Both the position numbers and the translations under genes were made by a program. Under the pieces are notes generated by a model. It ran no database searches, was not told where the DNA came from, and worked only from the letters and a program-made list of their open reading frames with translations. From Sarcophilus harrisii (lineage: Eukaryota; Chordata; Mammalia; Dasyuromorphia; Dasyuridae), in NCBI RefSeq assembly GCF_902635505.1, contig NC_045427.1:507177665-507241664 (forward strand): DNA of 64,000 nt, in the 5' to 3' direction. This document shows, in pieces, positions 12,395 through 23,100 of this stretch (position 1 is its first letter; every line of letters begins with the position of its first letter).

Positions 12395-13838
12395 CTCCAA
12401 GTATTTAAAAAGATCTATTTTTCTTGGGTATCCCCCAAGGTTCTGTCTTGGACCCTCCTCTCTTTTTTTTCTCTATGCTCTCTTAAATAAGCTTGCTCCC
12501 AGGTTCAATTATCTCTATTCAGATGATTCCCAATCTACCTGTACAGCCCTAGTCTGTCTCCAATCCCACTTAAAACTTTCTCTTAAAACTTTCTGAACTG
12601 AATGTCCCATAAAATCTCAAACTCAGTTGTTGGTTTTTGTCCTTCATCTTCAAAGAGGAGCATGACCTCAGGAAGGTGATGCTATGACATGCAAGTGAAT
12701 TGAATTTAAGTAGGGAGGACTCTGCAAGGTCACCTGCCTCACTTTCTCCCGCAGAACCAACTGGGCCAACAGCCAGATAGAGATCAGGATACCTGGACTT
12801 CACCCCAGATGCAGTGGGAGACCTTGGAGTTTTAAAGTAAGGTCTTTAACAAGTCTCAGTTTGACACTAATCAGTAATCAAGGTTAGGTAAGAAATGGTG
12901 CAAAGAATGGCCTCTTTTACATGAATGTATACATACATATAAACAAACACACACATATATACACATATCTAGGAGAGGAAGACCCTCTGGGTTTCTAGTC
13001 AAAACAGAAACTCAATTATGTCCAAAACAGAACAGATCGCCTCCTATTGTCACCCCCTTCCTGTCCCTCTCAAATTCCTCTTCTAAATTTTCCTATTATT
13101 TTTTGGGAACATCATTTTCCCAGTCACTCAGGTTCAAAAATTCCACATCATCCACAACTTTCCACTTATACTCAAGTATGCTACATAGCTAAGTTCCTGT
13201 CAAAACTCATCACCTGTCCCTTTCATCACATCTCTAGCTATGTGTCCCTTTGTCTCCATTCACACATCACCAGTACAGGTCCTCATCACTTCTGGCTGAA
13301 CTGCAGCCATCTAACTTTTCTCCCTACCCTAAATTTCTCAATCCAAGCCATTCTCCACTCAGCTGTCAGTGATTTTCCACTATCTCCCTCAATAAATCTG
13401 TAGCTTACTCTTAGCTCTGATACTATTATAATGCCCTGTTTGGCATTTAAAGCCCTTACACCTATCTCTTTCTTGTTACCTTCCAGTCTTAGTATTTTTA
13501 TTCCCCTCCACACTCTCTGATATGAGTCCACTTTCTGCTTCTCAAACACAACACCATCTCCTACCTCTGTACGCTCCGCCATGCCAGTCACATTCTCGTT
13601 CCTCACCTCGCTCCTCTTCCTTCAAGACTGCTAAAATCCTACTTTCAATCCTGATTCTCTTCCTTCCTTTCCATCTACTCAGTATTCTGTGTGTACTTAA
13701 TTATCTACTTTGTTTCTTCCTCTACTAAAATGTTAAATTTCTTGAAGACAGGGACTATTTTTTGACTATATTTGTTTCCCCAGGACCCAGAACAGTGTGT
13801 GACATATAGTAAGCACTTAATAACTGTTTGTTGATTGA
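12395..13838 (+). mobile_element. L2 LINE, RT domain to 3' end, split by a SINE
   Basis: 12395-12626 carries reverse-transcriptase text: GGTATCCCCCAAGGTTCTGT is the PQGSVLGP box and TATTCAGATGATTCCCAATC the YxDDxQ box. After an insertion the element resumes at about 13008 with ATGTCCAAAACAGAACAGAT, continues through the RT C-terminal region and ends with the tail CATATAGTAAGCACTTAATA..TTGTTGATTGACA. Many frame breaks; long dead. Confidence 0.85.
12627..13007 (+). repeat. Marsupial SINE inserted into L2
   Basis: Core GAAGAGGAGCATGACCTCAG, then TTTAAGTAGGGAGGACTCTG, CACCTGCCTCACTTTCTCCC and AACCAACTGGGCC; same family as at 2368-2572. An A/C/T-rich tail with CA and TA steps runs to about 12970. 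AAACTCA flanks both sides of the interruption. Confidence 0.75.
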
Positions 13839-14039
13839 CATCAGATGGAAGAGGGATAAGTTCCTGTCCAGTTTAGCTCCAAAAGACAGAATATGAACAA
13901 GAGTGAAAGCTATAAAGAGGCAAATTTAATTTTAATTAGAAGGGGCTCCCTCAGAAGGTAATGAATTTCCCCTTCACTGAAGATCTTAAACGAGCACAAC
14001 AATTTCAGACATAGATGGGTTCATTTTCATTAATAACAA

Positions 14040-14128
14040 AGCATTTATTAAGCACTTGCTATATGTGCCAGGCACAGTGGATACAAAGAATGAAACAATC
14101 TCCCTTCAAGGAGCTTTCTGTTCTAACC
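14040..14128 (-). repeat. L2 3' tail, antisense
   Basis: GCATTTATTAAGCACTTGCT, ATATGTGCCAGGCACAGTGG, ATACAAAGAATG and CAAGGAGCTTTCTG. It abuts the A-tail of the RPL11 retrocopy. Confidence 0.8.
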
Positions 14129-14132
14129 TTCC

Positions 14133-14670
14133 TTTTTTTTGTCCTTACACTTCAGTGATCATTTTCTTGACCTCTTTAATGGAAAAGAGGGCTTTATGTG
14201 CCAGGAAGGATGATGCCGTCGTACTTCTGCTGAAATCGGCCCACGGCTTCTTCTTTGTCACTTGTTTGGCCCCAGCACAATGCTTCTTGTCTGCAGTGCT
14301 GACCTGGGCCTGCCCAGCACCAGAGTCCAAGATGGCAGTGGTTGGGTCACTCCCCAGATGGATATGCTCTTGGATCCCAAAGCCTAAGCTCCAGTACCTG
14401 AGAAGTCACTTTTCCTTAACTCATACTCGCACCTTCAGCCCTTCTCCAGCATCTTTCGCTCCGGCCTCACAGACTGGGCAGTGAACCGCAATCTTCTCAT
14501 TTCTCCTGATTCCAAAAGACCTGACATTACAGCAAGCTTCAGAGAACAGCGGGGTTTGGCCTGTGAGCTTCTCCGGCACTAGCTGTCCAGGTCAATGTGG
14601 ATGCCGAGACAGAGCTTTCAGGTGCACAGCTCGTCCATGGGGGTTTTCACCCTGAGCTTGCACTGTGGTG
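14133..14670 (-). pseudogene. Processed pseudogene of ribosomal protein L11
   Basis: The minus strand reads as an intronless, damaged RPL11 copy. Recognisable blocks in order are ENPM near the start, [23 protein letters not shown]-type text, GFGIQEHI, ADKK, GAK and, in another frame, FQQKYDGIILPG just before TAA. A 3' UTR-like segment follows and ends in an 8-base A-tail (T run at 14133-14140). The N-terminal region has lost roughly 20 codons, and several stops and frameshifts break the frame. Absence of introns plus the A-tail indicates L1-mediated retrotransposition. It appears inserted into or beside an antisense L2. RPL11 itself encodes uL5 of the 60S subunit; this copy cannot. Confidence 0.88.
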
Positions 14671-14689
14671 GAGCCTACCATCTATTTCA

Positions 14690-15080
14690 GGTAAAGATTG
14701 CATGAGATGACCACATGCACCTTCCAACTCTGACTTTCAGGGGTTCCCTCCATTCTTAAAACAATGAAACCACCTTTTATTGATAACTCAACCTGAACAG
14801 CTATTGTCAGATTGGGATACAGTACAATTCAGTGCTTCAGTTTTCCTGTCTCCTCTTCCCACAATGAACTCAGTTTTTCTCTTTTGCATTTTACCTCTTC
14901 ACTTTAACTGAAACCTGGATTTTCCTCGAGGACACCCTCCCTACTATTCCCTCAAACTCCTTAGGACAGAAAGGCTAGGTATATTCCTCATATTCTAATG
15001 CCTTTCCATACCATTCTCTTACTACTACAGCTGAGTTTTTTGGGTTGAGCTCCATTCAGTTTTTATAGCTGTCTTGCCAT
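14690..15080. other. Intergenic DNA with a possible L2 endonuclease remnant
   Basis: CTTTAACTGAAACCTGGATT (LTETW) near 14900 resembles the L2 endonuclease region on plus. The rest is unassigned. Confidence 0.35.
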
Positions 15081-15084
15081 CCTC

Positions 15085-16075
15085 CATTTCATTAAGCACT
15101 ATCTGTGTGCAAGGCACTGGGGATACGAAGGCAAAAACCAATCCCAAGAAGTTCTAATAAGGGAAACAACAACTAATTACAAACAAATGGCTTGGAGGTT
15201 GTTTCAGAGGAAAGGCCCCAAGATTAAAGAAGACTCGGAAAGGTTTCTTGTCAGAAGAGACTTTGGTGGAGTGAAGCTTAAAGGAAACCAGGGAAGCGAG
15301 GAGAAATTCAGGAGCAAGAGCACTTCAGGTGTGAAGGACAGCAAGTGAAGAGGCTGGCTGTCAGGAAATGCAGCTATGGGCCAGGAACAGCAGAGGAACC
15401 TGGTCTCACTGGAATGCAAAGTGTGGAATACTTGGAGGTACCCAAGGTGTAAAAAGGCTGGAAACGCAGGAAGGTTGGGTTACGAAGGCTTCAAAGGTCA
15501 GAGGATTTTAATTTTATCCTGGAGGTAAAAGGAAACCACTGAACTTTTCTGAATGGGGAGGGAGTGAAGAGAGGGAGTTGGTAGGGCCAGATCTTCCTTT
15601 TAATATCTATTTGATAGCTAAATGAAAGACAGATAGGAATGGAGACTTGAAGAGGTAGACCTGCCAGCAGGTTATTACATTAGTCCAGACATAGGATGAA
15701 GAGGGCCTTCACCAGGGCGGTGGCAGTGTCAGGAAGGAAGGGGGCATGTGTGAGATATGTTTTTAATGATATAAATGACAGCATCTGACCACTGATTAGT
15801 TAGGGAGGTGAGGGCTGAAGGAGAATTAAGGATTAAAGGAATATTGGGCACATGAATGACTTGGGAGAATGGCAGTGCCTTCAAAAGTAATAGAGAAGTT
15901 AGGAATGAGAACAGGGAAAGGGGCAGCTTAGAAAGGTAAATTCAGTATCGAATATATCGAGTTTAAGATGCCATTGGGAAATCCAGTTTAAAATGTCCAA
16001 AAGGTAGTTGAAAATATAAAATTGAAATTCAGGAGGGTTAGGGGTAGATAAACAGAGGTGGGACTCATTTTCATA
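15085..16075 (-). mobile_element. L2 LINE, long antisense copy
   Basis: About 1 kb. It starts with the antisense tail (TTCATTAAGCACTATCTGTG, GCAAGGCACTGGGGATACGA) and runs back through ORF2: GGAAACCACTGAACTTTTCT, CAGCAGGTTATTACATTAGTC, AGGGCGGTGGCAGTGTCAGG, TCGAGTTTAAGATGCCATTG. Same order as the sense copies at 12.4 and 31.3 kb. Many small breaks. Confidence 0.8.
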
Positions 16076-16079
16076 AAGG

Positions 16080-17049
16080 TAATACTAGAAGTTGACCAAC
16101 TAAGTGTGAGGAACCCCTGTCCTATCTCAGGCCTCCTTTTCCTTTTCCTTTGCTATTTCATTTGGTTTTAGTCATCATGAAAACTGCGCAAGTGATGCCC
16201 ATTAGACTCCTAAATCTAAATATAACAATAATGTTTCTCGAATGATAATAAGATGCTAATTGCATGATTCAATTTTTCTGAAGGTTACAAAAAAAATCTC
16301 TAAAAAAGAAATTAGAAGTCTCTAAAACTATCCCTCTACTAAAAAAAACCTAACCAGCATCCCAAAATGGGACTTAAAGACAATACATAATGCAAATAAA
16401 CAAAGCTAATGCCACTTCCACGATGAACAACCCCATCTTCAACTAAGCCATCCAACAAGATAAAAAAGAGCAGTTAAACCACAGCCAAAGGAACCAGAAT
16501 ATCTGTGCTCAGTTTATAAAAAGTATTCTATATTCATCTGTTCTAATAAAATAGCAAAACAGTAAAACTCTGATTGATAGTAGAGAAGATAATTTATGAC
16601 CAATTACTGTACAAACTGCTAATTCAATAAACATAGTTATATTCCACTCCCATGATAATAAAAGGAAGACATTAAAAAGAAATGTTTTATTTTATACATA
16701 AGTGACCTTAAAGCATAATGTAATATAACATTAGATAAATGCTGGAAGTCATTATCCTAATGATACAGCCATTTTGTTTCTATGCACTTCTGTAATTACA
16801 AATAGCATTTTCATATCTTTCAAAAGAGCACCCATTCAATTTTGCTTTAACCTTGAAATACACACGTTTAACATCTCCATAATTTGATAGTTTACAGATA
16901 ACAATGTGAAAGAGATGTATTTTTAATGATCTCTTATTTTACTGAACTAATATGAAAAAGAAATCAATGATGAACAAGAGTTCCAAGGCTCTGCAGGATA
17001 TTTTCTAGAGACAGATATAAACTGAAGGTTGCAGAACATTTTGAGATCT
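16080..17049. other. AT-rich DNA 3' of RSL24D1, including its probable 3' UTR
   Basis: 16692-17049 is probably RSL24D1 3' UTR (minus). 16080-16690 shows no recognisable repeat or gene. Confidence 0.45.
16686..16691 (-). promoter_or_regulatory. Candidate RSL24D1 polyadenylation signal
   Basis: AATAAA on the minus strand (TTTATT on plus), about 360 nt downstream of the RSL24D1 stop. A U-rich stretch follows on the transcribed strand. It is the first canonical hexamer I found after the stop. A longer 3' UTR is possible. Confidence 0.5.
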
Positions 17050-17123
17050 CTAAGAATCTTCTTCCATGTCCACATCCTGTTGTAATTTGAGCACCATTTT
17101 TTCTTCCAATTGTTTTCCTTTGC
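17050..17123 (-). CDS. RSL24D1: RSL24D1 coding exon 6 (terminal)
   Basis: 74 bp encoding [20 protein letters not shown] and EEDS, with TAG at 17052-17050. The acceptor is TTTCTAG. The acidic tail differs slightly from the human tail (DVDMEDAP, from recall), which is normal divergence for a poorly constrained end. Confidence 0.95.
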
Positions 17124-20100
17124 CTAGAAAAAAAAAAAAAAAGGCAAATATCATCTTGTGATCTCAAAATTCAAAACAGTATTTTCTACAGGAATTGTGT
17201 ACTTTGAAATAAGTGTTTAACCATTTGAAAAAGTTCTGCCTCTATAAAATCAACTCTTACCAAATAGATACCATTGTGTGCCAATAATAAATCTGTATTA
17301 CCTCGAAGTTTTTACTGTGAACTCAGAAAACTTCACAGTTTTCTTATTATGCTTATTATGCTAGTAATTTTTATAAGAATGTTATTTACAAGAAGTGGGT
17401 CATGACCTAGAAATGGGAAATACTTTTGCTATGCAGATGTTACCACTCACTATTTGTTATGACAGAAGCTGATATACACCAGGACTTAAAACATTCTGGA
17501 TTCTAGTTTGAAAGCAAATATAACCTGTCTCTGTCCTCTACAATCTGGGATGTAAATGTGTATTAATTTACCATACCCCCAAATGACCAAATAGTTCATT
17601 CAACAAATTCATGTAACTAAAGAGTAGTTAGATGGACTCAAAGGGAAGACTATTGTTTAAAATATTACTCTTTAATCAAAAGCAAATGATAAATTATATT
17701 TGTATGAATAACATAAGCATTATTTAGAAGACGTTTTGTATAACTGACAGTATCACAAGTATCTCACATTTTTATATATCAAATCCCTTTATAGATGCGA
17801 CAAGAACTTTGATATATAGTAACCTGTCCCTTTAATTTTATTTTCCAATAAATACTGTCTTTGCTTAAAAAAGAACATACAAGCATTACCTGCAAGAGGT
17901 GCCCGGATAAGGTGGATATTTTGTTTGACTTCATTGATGGCCTGAACTTTCTGTAGTTCTTTGCTCTTCTTTAATCTACAGTGGGAAATAAAAAGGAGCA
18001 TCACAATTTGGAATAACAATCTAATTAACCTGCAATACTCATTATACAGTGCCCATATTTTATCATTACTACAACACCAACTGTAAATGACTATTTAATT
18101 CACATTAAATACTAATTCAGACATTCCTAACATGGATAAACAGCAATGCTACTGCACTCAGGGCCTAGAACTGCCCAAGGTTCTTCAATTACCCCAGTCC
18201 ATATGGCCTCAACATTTGTTTTGGCACAGAATGTCATTTAATTGTTCCATGTGGCTCGCTAGCTTGGGAATTAACCAAACTAAAATGTAAAACTACCTGA
18301 CAGCAATTATCATTTTATTTTTATGCTTCAGCTAGAACTGTACATACATTTTTAGATCTGCTTTCATTTACTAGTTTAACACTGCACTAAGACTTTTAAG
18401 ACAGACTGTTCACAAGGTGTTCATTAAATATTTAGTAAATAAATCTATGTTGGCGAGCCGTTTAAAATTATTCCCATATAGAGGAAGCACGTTCCTTAAT
18501 TCTAGCCTTAATAGATTTCTATAGTTTTTAATTACAATTGTCTTTAAATACAATTGTCAGGACTTTAGAAATCATTTCATTACATAATTAAGTCTTTATT
18601 AATTAATGCTCTCTTCTCTAATTATATGACAGACTTATAAGTTATTCTATTTCTTATGAAACTACCAGAGCAAATCAGCTCAACATAAACAGTTAATGAA
18701 TGCCCAGTTCATGGAATGAATGACACTCAAACTTCAGATGCCCCCTTTGTTAATTCTTACAAATAAAGGCTAAAAAGTGAAGTAAGTTTTATTTTTCCCC
18801 CTGCTATGAAATAGTATTTTTAAACAACACCAAAAATATTGTTTTCCAATACTACAGCTTAATAAACTTCAAATGATTCCTTGAAAATACACCACTTAAA
18901 CAAAACTATTAAGTTATGGTTAATACCATAGGAGCAACATTAAATTTGGGTAATTGGTCAAAAAATGTTACAAAAATATTCAAAAATAGGATGTAAAGTA
19001 TTAGAAATATTCATCAGGACAATGTTATAAGGAAGAGTATACCTATAATTACTTTATTCAAATATTCTTACCTGTTCATTATAAATTTAGCTTGACGTTT
19101 CTGTTTGATCTCTTCTACTCTCTTCATGGCATCGACTGCAACAAAAAAAGATAAAAACATATTTATAAAACTCTTAACATAAGTATATGCTTTCAATCCC
19201 TGTAATTCAAATGAACTAACTCACCCTTTAACATAATTTATTTTATTAGTATCCTAATTTAGAAAGCACTGAAATTGAAAGTGAATTCATATACCACCAC
19301 CACAAAAAAAAACAAAGAATAGTATTGAAATGAGTTGATGTTATTCTTCATATGTTCGTCAATTCATCCTTTTATAAATATCTCTTCTCTAATTTTTTAA
19401 GACCCTCAAAGGCTCTTCAGTTTTGATCTTAAAAAGGTATTGTGACAAAATGACACACTGTAGTTGCAAAATATGCAAAGATCTACAGTTAAAGAAGAGT
19501 AGAGTTTGCTTTACCAACAAAAATACCAGTAAAACAAAAGGAGAAAGGGAATTATAATAATGGATAAATATATTTATCTACATATGTGCCCTGCTTAGTT
19601 TAAACTTGCTTCTTAATGACATCATGAATTCTATTTAATGTTATTATTGAATAATGTTATTATTCTAAAGATCTAAGTTGTAAAGTACATAAAAATAAAA
19701 TTAAAACTGCTGTCCCCAAAAAGCAGTAAGAAAACACTGTAAGGATTAATACATTAACACTGAAACCTTGCAGTAAAATTTTATAAGGTAAAATGGAAAG
19801 AGTGCCAGGCTAGAAAATTACAAAAAAAAAAAAAAAAAAAAAAAACACTTTTCCTTTACCAGCTATTTGTCCCTTATTTGTCCCCAAACCCTGCCAAACT
19901 CAAGGGTATTTTCCCACAACATCAAATTTCTTATTTTAAAGAAAATCTGTGCTCAAATTCTTCAATACATCTTAATGAAAACATTATCTAGATATTTACA
20001 CTTTGGCATTAAAGTTATTACTTATTAATTTCTCTGAACCAAAGTGGTAACTAAGATAAATTACTTACTATGTTCTAAAGGGGCTGCAATTGGACCAAGA

Positions 20101-23100
20101 GTTCCTATATCAACAAAGCCCTATAAAACCTTTGTACGTTACCTGTTTTATTCCATAGCTCTCTCTGGTATTTGACAGGTTCATTTCTACGTTTTTCAAA
20201 TTCAAATGAATTATCCTATATAGAAAAAAGAAAAAACTATGCATTTATAAAAAAATTACAAAGTTTACCTTTAACAAATAGCAGCTTTTACAAACAGTTC
20301 AAACTATCAAACCAGAGACATTAATTTCTTATTAGATAATGACTCCAGCAGATACATTTTTATCCATTCATTGAATTACATGTGAGATACTAGATTAGCT
20401 GCTGTAGAAATAAAAAGATTAAGTCATTAATAATATTAATAAAAGCTTAAACTAGAATAGTAGTAGAGAAAAAGGGGATTTGCAAAACATTTAAGGGGCA
20501 AAATCAACAGTATTTATTGATATGATGCAAGGAAGAGTAAAGTCAAAGATAATTTATGCTAAAATTTAAGTCTGAATGACAGGGGGAAAGGTGGTTCTAC
20601 TACCAGAAAGAAAGAAGCCAAACGAAGGTTGGAAAGAAGGTTTGGAGTATGTCAGAATCCTAGTAATAACTCACTGGAATTGATAGAAACAATGCTTGAG
20701 TTTGCACCTTTGACAGTTCACACATTAGCTCACACACATTAGTTCACACTTTTGGGAGATTCACAAGTCAGTAGTCAGTATGAGATTCACGAATTCACAC
20801 CTCCCATAATCCCACTCTCAGAGGAGGAGTCAACCTTTCAGTTTACACCTCTAAAAGAGCATAAAAAGAGCTTCAGTCAGTCAGAGTCAGTTCGGAAGAT
20901 TGCCAGGAGTCCCAGTTGAGCTAGAGGCAGAAGCTGGCAGAGGCAAAAAACAAGCTGCAAGAGCTCTTGAAACCAAGGAGGGAGAGAGGCCTCTAAGAAA
21001 GCTAACCGGGCCCAAGGAAAGAGATAAGACTTGGAAGAAGAAAATAAACGTTTGGATTTTATCAGCTGGCTGCATTTGAGGTGATTATTACTCTGAACTG
21101 AAACTAAGGCTGTCTCCAGAAAACCTCCCCAAGAAACCTGCTCACAGAGAGAACAATCATATTATAAAAAAGAATACCACAGGAGTAAAGATTTATTAGC
21201 TTGGTTTTGAAAACAGCAAGATGCAAATGCCACCAGAAGGTGGAAATTTTCAGAAAGGTAGAAATATTCAGAAAGAGAGACAGATAGACAGCTAGATCTG
21301 GAAATCAAGAAGGTATCAACAAAGAAGTGTTAGTTAAGTGTTGAGCAGTAAAAGATAGTACTATTAGATAAAATACTACACATGTTTTTAGACCAAACTG
21401 GCTAAGAATCCAGAGCCAGCTCTAGGATACCCAGGCATGAACTTCAGCTCTAACACTTACTATTTTGATCACTGCTAAGTCACTTACTTTCTCTGAACTT
21501 CAGTTCCTCATATGTAAAATGGCAATCAGTGGTATATATGCTACCTACCTCAAATTAGAGTACTTTATAAATCTTACACAAATACAAGTAAAATATTATC
21601 ATGAAATTTCCATAAGACCAAGTGTAGGGAAAGAGGGCCAAGAACAAAATCAGGGTAATAAAAATATTTAGTTAACTAGGAGAGGGTCAATAAAGACTTT
21701 CAAAAAAAAAAAAAAAGTACCAGGAGAATACATTAAAGAAGTCAAAGAAAAAAAAATTTCAAAAAGGTCATTTATTAATAAAACAAAACTCAGAAGTAGG
21801 ATGGAGTTTAAGAGAAAACTACTTGATAAACTAACTAGCAGTTCCTTGATGACCTCTGAAGGCGTTTCAGCAGAAGCCATATTACACAGGGTTATTGGGG
21901 AATTAGACGCAAACTAGAAATCTTCAGAAATGTGGCTATGAAAAACTTAAGAAGCAAGAAAGAGAAAGACTAAAGGTACAAGTGAGGAAGGATTAGAACA
22001 AAATGTCTAAAAGGGCAAGGGAAAGTAAAGAGAGGATGGAGAAGAGGACCATTTCTTTCTTTAAGGAGGAAAAGAGAAAAAGATGAAAAAAAAGACAAAT
22101 ATTCTAAAATAGTAAGGAAATCAAGAGATTTTATCTTAGATATTTAAATGTTTAGAAATGTAGCTAATACATCATTCTGAACATATCGTTCCTATAATCT
22201 AGAGATTAGAGTGGAGTGAGCTGCAAATAAAATCAAGTTAATCTCAAAATATTTTTGAGTCTTTTGAGTTGAAAATTATGATGAAATCATTAATTATGTT
22301 AATAGACACTAATATAAATATTAATATTGAAAAAGTATATTTAACATCCAGCCATTCTGGAGAGCAGTTTGGAACTATGCTCAAAAAGTTATCAAACTGT
22401 GCATACCCTTTGATCCAGGCAGTGTTACTATTGGGCTTATATCTCAAAGAGATGTTAAAGGAGTGAAAGGGACCTGTATGTGCAAAAATGTTTTGTGGCA
22501 GCCTTTTTTGTAGTGGCCAGAAACTGGAAATTGAATGGATTGCATCCATTGGAGAATGGCTGAATAAACTCTGGCATATGAATTATGGAATATTATTGTT
22601 CTGTAAGAAATGACTAGCAGGATGATTTCAGAAAGGCCTGGAGAGACTTACATGAACTGATGCTGAGTGAAATAAGCAGGATCAGGAAATCATTATATAC
22701 TTCAACAACAATACTATATGATGATCAATTCGTGGCCCTCTTCAATAATGAGATGAACCAAATCAGTTCCAATAGACCAGTAATGAACTGAACCAGCTAC
22801 ACCCAGCAAAAGAACTCTGGGAGATGACTATGAACCACTACATAGAATTCCCAATCCCTCTATTTTTGTCCTTTGATTTCCTTCACAGGCTAATTGTACA
22901 CTATTTCAAAGTCTGATTCTTTTTGTACAGCAAAATAACTATTTGGACATGTATACATATGTTGTATTTAACTTATACTTCAACATATTTAACATGTATT
23001 GGTCAACCTGCCATCTGGGGGAAGGGGATGGGGAAGGAGGGGAAAAGTTGAAACAAAAGGTTTTGCAACTGTCAATGCTGAAAAATTACCCATGCATATA

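Noticed and set aside
13047-13728. Proline/serine-rich open frames on plus
   Set aside because: They are off-frame readings of the decayed L2 ORF2.
14056-14484. 142-codon open frame on plus
   Set aside because: It runs antisense through the RPL11 processed pseudogene and the adjacent L2 tail.
22269-22466. 65-codon open frame on plus in RSL24D1 intron 2
   Set aside because: It is the decayed C-terminal part of L1 ORF2, continuing into the L1 3' end.
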